A DNA stretch of 64,000 nucleotides from Brachycybe producta. Its lineage: Eukaryota > Arthropoda > Diplopoda > Playtdesmida > Andrognathidae. The translations under genes and the position numbers were made by a program. Positions 55,756 to 64,000 of the stretch are shown here, piece by piece. Each line of letters opens with the position of its first letter. Position 1 is the stretch's first letter. Below the pieces are notes generated by a model, which worked only from the letters and a program-made list of their open reading frames with translations, searched no databases and was not told the origin of the DNA. Location: the NCBI GenBank assembly GCA_036925085.1, contig JAUPFP010000068.1, positions 403,501 through 467,500 on the forward strand. Direction: 5' to 3'.

Positions 55756-56340
55756 CATATTTCCTATATTATTAACAAATAAATACAAAACACACAACGA
55801 AATTCAAATTCTATAAAAAATGTCTTTTTTTTTGTTTTTAAATCGTCTTTTTTAAAGTCGATTTTTCTTAAGATACATTTTCAAAGAGACATTTTTCTCT
55901 CTCTCTCTCTCTATCTCTTTCTTTCTCTCTATACTTTTTCTTCATCACTGCATCTTTCCTTAGTTTGCCAATAAATCATTCAAAAACATCTTTTCAGCAA
56001 AATGAAAACTGACGAAACGATAGAGAGAGAGAGAGAATAAAATGCAGTTTCCATTTCTCCATTAAAAAATACAGACAAGAGAGAATAAAAAAGAGAACAA
56101 ATACAAATATATGCATACAATTTGTGTGGGTAGGAGAGAGAGAGAGAGAGAGGGAGAGAGAGGTATACAGAGAAAGATAGAGAGAGAGATAGAAAAGAAT
56201 GTCGGAAAGAGAATATTTGCAATGCATGGATTATTTTTCTTTACTTCTTGATATGAGGATGTAAGAACACACACACGTCTTTCAATAAATAAATAAATAA
56301 TAGCTACGATATACATCCACTTGCATATGTTACTGTCAAT

Positions 56341-56488
56341 CTGCAGATTGCCTAGGCAATGTGCAAAACCACCAACGTGCTAGTGAATCTGCAAAAATTC
56401 AGTACATTTTAGGGTGTTGAATTTTGCAGATTCCCTAGCAGGTTGGTCCGATTTGCACATTGCCTAGGCAATCTGCAGATTGATAGTA
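56341..56488. mobile_element. Family I palindromic MITE, copy 3
   Basis: TACTGTCAATCTGCAGATTG and CAATCTGCAGATTGATAGTA are inverted ends. The interior has TAGTGAATCTGCAAAAATTC and its complement. Shorter than copy 1 by loss of the outer CGGAAATCAG block. Confidence 0.87.
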
Positions 56489-56852
56489 ACGTATAAAAAA
56501 TATATATAAAAGATAAATAATATACATTTCTCAAAACATTGTTTATGCAGCAAATAGATACCAAACCCCCCCCCCCCCCCTCTTTCAATATATAAAAATT
56601 GTACTCTTTAAGAATTTGTTCGCAAAAAAGAACAAACAACCCAAAAAAAAATGTAATTTCAACGTGCCCATCATATTTATGTTTCCTATCAATTATTTGT
56701 ATTGATTTTTAATGGAGAGAGTCTGAGGTCCTCCTTATTCGGATTTAGAGAAGAAAAAAAAAGTTCACCGAAATATAGATCTACAGTAATTTTGAATTCA
56801 CAAAATACTGTATGTCAGTGCCTCAATGGAAACATGTCATAACACTGATAAG
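56489..56852. other. AT-rich spacer, no recognised gene
   Basis: A C run at 56,567-56,580 and AT-rich DNA only. Confidence 0.45.
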
Positions 56853-57330
56853 TAAAGCCTCGTTTTCACGATGATAGTTTTCACGATAGTTGCTGTCATG
56901 AGAGCAACTGTTGCGAGAACTATCATCGTGAAGACCACATGATAGTCACTATCACACACTGTTGCGATAGCACTATCACAATTATCTAGTTTGACTAGAT
57001 AGTTGATAGCACTGTCGCAATAGTAATAGTTGTTGGGTGACCACTTTGTAGGGAAAAATATCCACTTTGTAAGGAAATTTGGCTTCTGATGGAGGGAGAG
57101 AGGCAACACTGTTGACTCAAACATATCTGTGAAGCAGACGTCGCACTGTAAAGCCCCATTTTCACGATGATGGTTTTCATGATAGTTGGTTGCTGTCATG
57201 AGAGCAACTATCACGAGAACTATCACTTCAAAACATGTAGACAGTTGCTATCGTGAGAGTGAACTATCGCGACTTTCATGACAGCTAAAACTCTCACGAA
57301 AGAACTATCTACCGTGAAAACGAGGCTTTA
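56853..57330. mobile_element. Family F foldback, copy 2 (rearranged)
   Basis: TAAAGCCTCGTTTTCACGAT to CGTGAAAACGAGGCTTTA, with TA at both borders. A second left-end start, TAAAGCCCCATTTTCACGAT, occurs inside at 57,150, followed by GATGGTTTTCATGATAG, so the element looks like two left parts joined to one right part. Confidence 0.82.
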
Positions 57331-57412
57331 GTGACAAGTGTACTGCAGCATGTGGAACCCGGTTAGAAGGCTACAAAAAGTGACAAATTTTGCAAACTAC
57401 CATCAATAGATG

Positions 57413-57619
57413 ACAGGCAATTAGAAAACGGGACGAACAGACGTTGGCCCCGCCCTTTTTTATGACGACCGGCAACTTCTAATTGGTTTGTTATGTAGTC
57501 TGACGTCACATGCTCCGCCCTTTTCAACGTCGAACCACACAACAAACCAATTAGAAGTTGCCGTTCGTCATAAAAAGGGCGGAGCCAACTTCTGTTTGTC
57601 CCGATTTCTAATTGCCTGT
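57413..57619. mobile_element. Family A MITE with 9-bp target duplication
   Basis: ACAGGCAATTAGAAAACGGG to CGATTTCTAATTGCCTGT. Flanks CAATAGATG (57,404-57,412) and CAATAAATG (57,620-57,628) differ at one base. Confidence 0.94.
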
Positions 57620-57725
57620 CAATAAATGGCGCTACCGTAGTTTTTTAAAAAAAATGTTTCGCACGTGCTAATTGTAAATGATAAAAAACACTTATTAATG
57701 CACAGTTAATTGATGGAATAATGTG

Positions 57726-57908
57726 TAAGGCCTTGTTTCCACTGTGGCGAAAATTTGATCTTTTCGGAATATTTCAACTGGTGAAAAAAAGAAGAAATGT
57801 GTGATCCAGCCTATTTCACTATCATAGGCGGGGGGGAAGAGAGCCACATTTCTTCAGTTGAAATTTTCAGAAAAGTTCAAAATTTCGCCGCAATGGAAAC
57901 AAGGCCTA
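57726..57908. mobile_element. Family G foldback, copy 2
   Basis: TAAGGCCTTGTTTCCACTGT to AATGGAAACAAGGCCTAA, with ATTTCAACTGGTGAAAAAAA...GAAGAAATGTG and complements inside. Loop holds a G run near 57,830. Confidence 0.85.
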
Positions 57909-58522
57909 AGAGTACAAAATGCCACATAATATAAACGGCAAAATGGAGACGAACCGCAGACATGAGATGTGTAGACGCGCCTTTTATTTGTTGTCTACGA
58001 ACGCACCAACGGGTTTCTTCCCTTTAAAAAAAACACGCAAGTATTTTTATTATTATAGACACACGCCGTGCGACACTAAGCACACGGCAAATTATCCCTA
58101 TAATTCTCCTCCACATCAAATTAATCAAGTAGACGAACCAAAGAAAAATCGATAAAAGAAGGGAAGAAAAATAAGAAAGGAAGAAGAAGAAAAAAAAGCT
58201 GAGAGAATAAAAGAAGTGTTCGTAAATGAAGTGAGATGGGTTAGAAGAACTTCAGAAATGAGAATGTGGACAGCAATGGAGAGAGGGAAAAAAACCTAAG
58301 TGGTGGCCAACATCTTCCACTAAGGGTGCCACTACCACCACCACCACAGCCATCTTTCTTATTTTTCAAAACTTCATAAGCTAACATCAGTCCACCATTT
58401 TGAAAACATGTTCGATATAAAGTAACATAAATGGGAGACGCACACACACACACATATGCGCAGCCTAAAACTAGAGGCAAGACTCCTCCGACTGTGGTTC
58501 CATTATTCTCAATTTTTGAGGA
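57909..58522. other. Spacer, no recognised gene
   Basis: AAGAAGAAGAAAAAA tracts, (AC)n at 58,440-58,453, CCACCACCACCAC at 58,333. A 78-codon frame at 57,919-58,155 has no recognisable family. Confidence 0.4.
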
Positions 58523-58986
58523 TAAAGCCCCGTTTTCACGATGATAGTTGCTACAATAGTTGCTGTCATGAGAGCAGCAACTATCGTGAGAATTATCATC
58601 GTCAAGACCACATGATAGTCACTATCACACTGTTGCGATAGCACTATCACACTGTTGCGATAGCACTATCACACTGTTGCGATAGCACTATCACACTATC
58701 CCGTTTGACTACATAGTTGATAGTACTGTCGCAATAGTAATAGTTGTTGAGAGACCACTTGCAGGGACAAATATTCACTTTGTAGAAAAATTTGGCTTCT
58801 GGAGGGAGGGAGAGGCAACACTGTTGTTGACTCAATGATATCTGTGAAGTAGACGTCACACTGTCATGTGACAACTATCACGTTAACTTCAAGACATGTA
58901 GACAGTTGCTATCGTGAGAGTGAACTATCGACACTTTCATGACAGCTACTCTCATGAAAGAACTATCGCCGTGAAAACGAGACTTA
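58523..58986. mobile_element. Family F foldback, copy 3, with an internal 22-bp triplication
   Basis: TAAAGCCCCGTTTTCACGAT to CGTGAAAACGAGACTTA. At 58,627-58,695 the unit CACTGTTGCGATAGCACTAT is repeated three times where copies 1 and 2 have one (CACACTGTTGCGATAG). Confidence 0.85.
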
Positions 58987-59230
58987 AGAGGACAAACGTC
59001 AAAGGCTTTGCTACTGGAACCATTTATTTGTAATTCCTGCGAGTAATTTACACAAGAAAACAGCAAAAGAACTTTCCTATACTACAAATTTTTCCATAGA
59101 CTTCTATGTTAAAATCTCGTCTGTACTATAGAGAGAGTGTGGTAAACAGTAAAATCGAGTAACTTGTCGAGTCACCGGTTATTTATTCTAGGGTTGACTG
59201 CTCCGTTTTCTTTAGTAAGTAGGGGTGCAT

Positions 59231-59346
59231 CAGGGGCGTATCTGGAGACTCGCAGCCCCCGCAACTGTGTGGGAGAAGGCGCTGGCGTTTTGGAGGGCGC
59301 ATTTTGAGAGTGCAAGAGGGCGCAACCAAACCTAGCTACGCCACTG
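59231..59346. mobile_element. Family R hAT-like MITE, copy 2
   Basis: CAGGGGCGTATCTGG to CCTAGCTACGCCACTG, with GGAGGGCGCATTTTGAGAGT as in 41,995. Flanks GGGTGCAT and ATGGTGCG share only GGTGC out of register. Confidence 0.8.
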
Positions 59347-60026
59347 ATGGTGCGCGACCAAAAAAGTTTGGAGACCACTAGTCTTACCCATGCCCTTCTA
59401 TAGCAAAACTACAACTTTCTCTATTTGAAGGCCACCTGGAAGATCACTCGGATGCCTATCATGGACAAAGAACCGGAAATACGAAAATAAGAGGCGGAAA
59501 TACAGTTAAATGAATCTAGGATACTAGGATAATGATTACACAAAACCTATCCTATATGCCCAACTCTTTATTTGTTGCTAATGGAACCACAGTATCCTTT
59601 CGCCACTTTAAGGGCCAAAGACAAAATCCGAAAGCTACAGAGACACTGGCGCCATCTAATGATGCCCGCAGCATCACCAGCTGAGAGTCAGTAGTGCAAA
59701 AGGTTGTTCACCAGTGTTTAAATCACCATATACAAACACTAAGCCCCCCCCCCCAAAAAAAGTCAAGAACTTGGAAGAAAATCGTTTTTTTTTTGTTTTT
59801 TTTTTCTCTAAAAAAAAAAGTCAAATCAAGAAAAACTCCTCTAGAATACAAGATTGCTGCTGCGAGTCCATTTATTTCTCTCTTTCTGTGGAGAACTGAA
59901 ATCAAACACAAAAAAACCAAAACAAAACCCATGTGTATCTATTGTTATGTGGTGGTGACTCTACAGCATTGGACGAGTTCGCAAGAGTAATTTGCGCAGG
60001 AAATAAATGCAGAGTCAAGTGGATTA

Positions 60027-60052
60027 AAACACACACACACACACACACACAC
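60027..60052. repeat. (CA)n microsatellite
   Basis: About 12 CA units. Confidence 0.9.
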
Positions 60053-60257
60053 AAAGGGCCCATCCACCCACACCAAATACAAGAACACTAACTCGATCTG
60101 AAAGGTGCGGGGGTTGGAGTAAAAAAAACACACAAACATATTTTGCAGAGATAACCAATTATAGGTGCATTCGCAAACGGCTGTATCCAGCTATGACGAC
60201 GCCAAGGGTTGGAAGTGGAGGCTAACAGTCAATGAAGTTCAAACTAATTTTACCAAA

Positions 60258-60914
60258 GTTTTTAACATTTTTTTTCGAAAGATTCGAAAAACGAAAAAAG
60301 CACAAAGATTCGAATTTTCCAATCTCGAATATTTTTTCAAGATTCGCGAGATTCGAATGTCCCATCTCTATTTTTAACAGTTCTTTTTAGGTTAGAATTC
60401 GAAAGACGAAAAAAGCGCGAAGTTTTCGAATGTCGAATATTTTTTCAAGATTCGCAGGATTCGAGTTTTTGAATGTCGAATATTTTTTTCAAGATTCGCG
60501 GGATTCGAGTTTTTGAATGTCGAATATTTTTTCAAGATTCGCGGGATTCGAGTTTTTGAACGTCGAATATTTTTTTCAAGATTCGCGGGATTCGAGTTTT
60601 TGAATGTCGAATATTTTTTCAAGATTCGCGAGATTCGAGTTTTTGAATGTCGAATATTTTTTCAAGATTCGCGGGATTCGAGTTTTTGAATGTCGAATAT
60701 TTTTTCAAGATTCGCTGGATTCGAGTTTTTGAATGTCGAATATTTTTTTCAAGATTCGCGGGATTCGAATGTCCCAATCCCTATTTTTAACAGTTCTTTT
60801 TTACGTTAGTATTCGAAAGGTTCGAAAGACGAAAAAAAAAAAGCGCGAAGATTCGAGTTTTTGAATGTCGAATATTTTTTTCAAGATTCGCGGGATTCGA
60901 ATGTCCCATCTCTA
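60258..60914. mobile_element. Family L hAT-like element, terminal region amplified in tandem
   Basis: TCGAATATTTTTTTCAAGAT then TCGCGGGATTCGAGTTTTTG is repeated about eight times (60,430-60,760), unit about 41-44 bp. The end-like word ATTCGAATGTCCCATCTCTA occurs at about 60,352 and 60,895 (with a variant, ATGTCCCAATCCCTA, at 60,770), each followed or preceded by TTTTTAACAGTTCTTTT and GAAAGACGAAAAAAGCGCG. Minus-strand frames with KNIRHSKTRI repeats are spurious. Confidence 0.8.
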
Positions 60915-61352
60915 GAATATACCATACATATTTGTTACATGTAATCGAAATACATAATACATTAACAAGGTCAAAAGGACAAACACACACCACTGTCCTC
61001 CCTCCCCATAGCACAGTTATTATTACACCCTCATCAGTACTGTACATTGTACATAATTAAGCTATGTATGTACATTATTATGTTATTTACTTGAGCCTTT
61101 AAGTGCAAGATACACATACATACATGTGTACAGAGAGAGAGAGAGTAGTTAGGGGGGAACTTAGAGGATATATATTTATAAAAGAAAAGCCAAATGAGAT
61201 TGTGACACGACACACATTTCAGCTGAAAACCAGCACTTGCGCAAATATTAAATAATAATAATAATATGGAAGTTATGTCCTTTTCTTTTGGTTATTAAAT
61301 CCATATTTTGTTTATATCAGATAAAAAGAAATCCTCAGGCTCTCTAACATAC
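60915..61352. other. AT-rich spacer, no recognised gene
   Basis: Short (GA)n at 61,134-61,145. No supported gene. Confidence 0.45.
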
Positions 61353-61558
61353 ACAGGCAATTAGAAATCGGGACAAACAGAAGTTGGCTCCGCCCTTTTT
61401 ATGACGACTGGCAACTTCTAATCAGTTAATTATGTAGTCAGACGTCACATGTTCCGCCCTTTTCAACGTCGAACCACACAAAAAACCAATTAGAAGTTGC
61501 TGTTCGTCATAAAAAGGGCGAAGCTAACTTCTGTTTGTCCCGATTTCTAATTGCCAGT
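61353..61558. mobile_element. Family A MITE with exact 9-bp target duplication
   Basis: ACAGGCAATTAGAAATCGGG to GATTTCTAATTGCCAGT. CTAACATAC flanks both sides (61,344-61,352, 61,559-61,567), perfect over nine bases despite a diverged right terminus. Confidence 0.95.
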
Positions 61559-61569
61559 CTAACATACAG

Positions 61570-62345
61570 TTAAGCCTGGAACACACACGTAGAATTCCGC
61601 TCAGAAATTAACAACAGAATATTTAAATGAGAAAATTTTCCATAAAGCCTAGAACACACGCGCGGAATTCCGCCAAGGAAAAAGAAAACAGGAAAAGGAA
61701 AAAAAAAGTCATTTTCTTTTTCTGTATTTCTGTTGTTCACACATAGAAATAGAAAAAGTAATGAGGAAAGTTGTGGGCACCCTCTATTGAGCAAGAAAAG
61801 AAACACTATATTTAGATCTATTGTCAAAATGGATTCCAATTTGCTTTTTTGTCATGCTTCTTTCTGATTGGTGGGAATTTGAACCTAATATTTTGAGAAC
61901 GGAAAAAGTTGAGCTTTGTTCAACTTATTTTTAATGAATTTTCCGTTCACCTTTTTTATGGAAAATTGTCTCATTTAAATATTCTGTTATTATTTTCTGA
62001 GCGGAATTCCGCGTGTGTGTTCCAGGCTTAAAAAAGTGAACGGAAAAATTCATTAAAAATGAGTTGAACAAAGCTCAACTTTTTCCGTTCTCAAAATATT
62101 TCCCGTTCAAATTCCCACCAATTATAAAGAAGCCTGTGACATCACACAAACAAACAAAAACACCAAATTGGAATCCATTTTCGCAATAAATATAATGTTT
62201 CTTTTCTTTCTCAATAGAGGGCTATTCTGTTTCTATGTGTGAACAACAGAGATACAGAAAAAGAAAATGGCTTTTTTCTTCTTCTTCCTTTTCTTATTTT
62301 CTTGTTTCTTATGCGGAATTCCGCGCGCGTGTGTTTCAGGCTTTA
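61570..62345. mobile_element. Two interleaved foldback elements (family X/Y)
   Basis: Four blocks: a (61,570-61,642, from TTAAGCCTGGAACACACACG), b (61,643-61,957, from AAAGCCTAGAACACACGCGC), a' (61,958-62,031, ending CGTGTGTGTTCCAGGCTTAA) and b' (62,031-62,345, ending GCGTGTGTTTCAGGCTTT). a' is the complement of a, and b' of b. The order a-b-a'-b' is neither nested nor tandem. All ends share GGAATTCCGC. Confidence 0.85.
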
Positions 62346-62367
62346 CAAACTAGATAGCAGAATTTTC

Positions 62368-62573
62368 ACGGGCAGTTAGAAATCGGGGAGAACTTCAGTT
62401 GGTTCCGCCCTTTTTATGACGACCGGCAACTTCTAATTGGTTTGTTGTGTGGTTCAACGTTGAAAAGGGCGGAGCATGTGACGTCAGACTACATAACCAA
62501 CCAATTAGAAGTTGCCGGTCGTCATAACAAGGTCAGAGCCAACTGAAGTTCTCCCCGATTTCTAACTGCCTGT
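62368..62573. mobile_element. Family A MITE with 8-bp target duplication
   Basis: ACGGGCAGTTAGAAATCGGG to CGATTTCTAACTGCCTGT. GAATTTTC at 62,360-62,367 and 62,574-62,581. Centre in the GGAGCATGTGACGTCAG orientation. Confidence 0.94.
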
Positions 62574-63144
62574 GAATTTTCCGTCCTCATAAATATGTCA
62601 AAACATAAAACTAAAACTAGGTACCCTCCCCCCACCTGAATCAACTATCTTGTAGTCTAAATTACCTCCCATAATCCACCTGCTTGCTACCCCACCAATG
62701 AGTGATTGCTTCACAAATAGCGAATGAATGAATTGGGCAAAATTTCATTGTTCTCTCTTTCTCTTTCTCTCTCTCTCCTTGCAGGAGGAGGTGGAGCTTT
62801 TTGTTATTATGATTGTTTTTAACCACATAAATGGAACAATAGCGTGTTACATGATGATAGCACATATTATTTATATATCACAAGTGCAAAACTAGTAATA
62901 ATACAAACAACACAAGAGATAAACCTCCCTTAATAGAGATCCTCAGAAATCTTTTTTTTTTCTTTTCAAAATGACTTCCAAGTTTATTTTTTTAACATGA
63001 AGTCATATATTATTAATTACCTTGTTACAACATTGTAGAAGAAAGAAAAAAATCATTAAAAAAAGCATTTACATTAAAACATATTTAAAGTGGTTTACAA
63101 ACAGCTGATTTTCGAGAGCTTGATTATTCTGTTTTCAGAAGGAA
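62574..63144. other. AT-rich spacer, no recognised gene
   Basis: CT run at 62,754-62,778. Nothing else supported. Confidence 0.45.
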
Positions 63145-63816
63145 CAGAATTAAGAGGCTACACATCGCCAAATTACTTTGAAAAATCTCCACAAAGAGCG
63201 CTAGTATCGTTTATCTATTGAACCCATAGACCCAATGTTAAAGAAGAAACAAACATTAATTTTTAAAATACACAGTCGACGGAGTATGTTTATTTTTCAT
63301 ATTTAAAGTTGTCCAATATTAAGCTTTCAAAGTGCAATGTGCACCTTAAATTATAGGATTATCGAGTGATAGAATGACAAAAAATTGGTAAGTGCGGTTC
63401 TATTTTTAAAAACTATTTCAAAATCGCTAATTTCGAACTCTTATATTATACTCCATTGAGTACGCGCTCTTCAGCTAAAAAACATCTATTATAATGCTTG
63501 TAAAAAATACCTAAAAATAATTTTAGAAAAATCACAATTAAACCACAGTGAAGCCAACACATTGCTGATTGCTGATTATTTTCTGGTTTTTAAAAATTAT
63601 TTTTAGGTATTTTACGAGCATTTTAATGAATGTTTTTTTCTTATGAACACGTACTCAATGGAGTTTAACATAAGAGTTAGAAATTGGCGATTTTGAAATA
63701 GTTTTTAAAAATAGAACCGCACTTACCAATTTTTTGTCATTCTATCACTCGATAATCCTATAATTTAAGGTGCACATTGCACTTTGAACTATCAAAATTG
63801 GACAACTTTAACCAAA
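63145..63816. mobile_element. Family N long palindrome, copy 2
   Basis: Left outer part AGAATTAAGAGGCTACACAT...CACAAAGAGCGCTAGTATCG matches the complement of 40,925-40,985. Then arms AATTGGTAAGTGCGGTTCTA and TAGAACCGCACTTACCAATT surround a centre near 63,575. The right outer part is missing after GGACAACTTT (63,802-63,811). Together with copy 1 it defines an element with arms well over 300 bp. Confidence 0.82.
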
Positions 63817-63819
63817 ACC

Positions 63820-63955
63820 TAAAAACCAAATTTAACAAACGCCCAAACTGAATAAGCGCCAACGCCAATTACAATGAACGCCAAACTGAATAAAAGCCAA
63901 AAATTTGGCACTCATTCAGTTTGGCGCTTATTCAGCCTAGCTTCACTATAGCCTC
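63820..63955. repeat. Family T repeat, copy 3
   Basis: CGCCCAAACTGAATAAGCGC, AACGCCAAACTGAATAAAAG and CATTCAGTTTGGCGCTTATT give an inverted structure, the clearest of the three. It abuts the truncated end of family N. Confidence 0.6.
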
Positions 63956-64000
63956 CTATTATCATTTTAGAAAACAATCCACGACTTCAAACATCCTACT

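Overview
The window looks like AT-rich animal nuclear DNA, most likely from a marine invertebrate; I cannot name the species. The signs are dense short DNA transposons (MITEs), foldback elements, long GA/CT/TA/TAG microsatellites, several minisatellites, a decayed LINE tail, and no operon or compact gene structure. I found no host protein-coding exon, tRNA, rRNA or CRISPR array that I can defend. The long reading frames come from tandem repeats (9.3, 27.8, 35.4, 52-53, 54 and 60.4 kb) or run across palindromic MITEs. The window is best read as an intergenic or long-intron repeat graveyard.

The dominant component is a group of about 20 related palindromic MITEs, 130-210 bp each, built around the word GGCTCCGCCCTTTTTATGA and its complement. 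Thirteen belong to family A (ends ACAGGCA...TGCCTGT), four to family D and one to family E; two further families (B and C) share the core but have other ends. Several A and D copies have clear 8-10 bp target duplications, including exact 9-bp ones at 49,055, 50,023 and 61,353. That size fits Mutator-like transposition. No transposase is present, so all are non-autonomous.

A second layer is hAT-like: family J (TAGGGCTCGG ends, 8-bp duplications), a TAGGACTGGC-ended element nested inside one J copy, the TTCGAA-rich family L (25.1, 44.1, 60.3 kb) and family R (CAGGGGCGTA...CACTG). A third layer is foldback elements whose ends resemble AAGGCCnnGTTTnCACnn (families F, G and X/Y, and elements at 7.45, 17.96, 31.86 and 53.1 kb). 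Other repeated families are I (TACTGTCAATCTGC ends), O (TAGAAACTAGAAGGG ends), N (very long palindromes at 40.3 and 63.1 kb), P, Q and T.

Layout: 0-10 kb, MITEs A-D, I, J, O and repeat Q with an expanded 24-bp minisatellite. 10-17 kb, AT-rich sequence with small palindromes, degenerate arrays and one GC-rich patch at 16.67-16.83 kb. 17-34 kb, foldbacks, MITEs, a 28-bp and a 37-bp minisatellite, and nested hATs. 34-48 kb, a 17-bp array, foldbacks, family N, a GAACCGGTTC array and the LINE fragment. 48-64 kb, clustered MITEs, the 24-bp TAG/TTG array, 177-bp CT-rich repeats, families F and G, the family L array and an interleaved pair of foldbacks at 61.6-62.3 kb.

Without coding genes there is no pathway to describe. 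The interesting biology is in the elements: MITEs that each carry CRE-, GC-box- and CCAAT-like words, arrays whose units match known transcription-factor motifs, and records of how arrays grew inside transposons.
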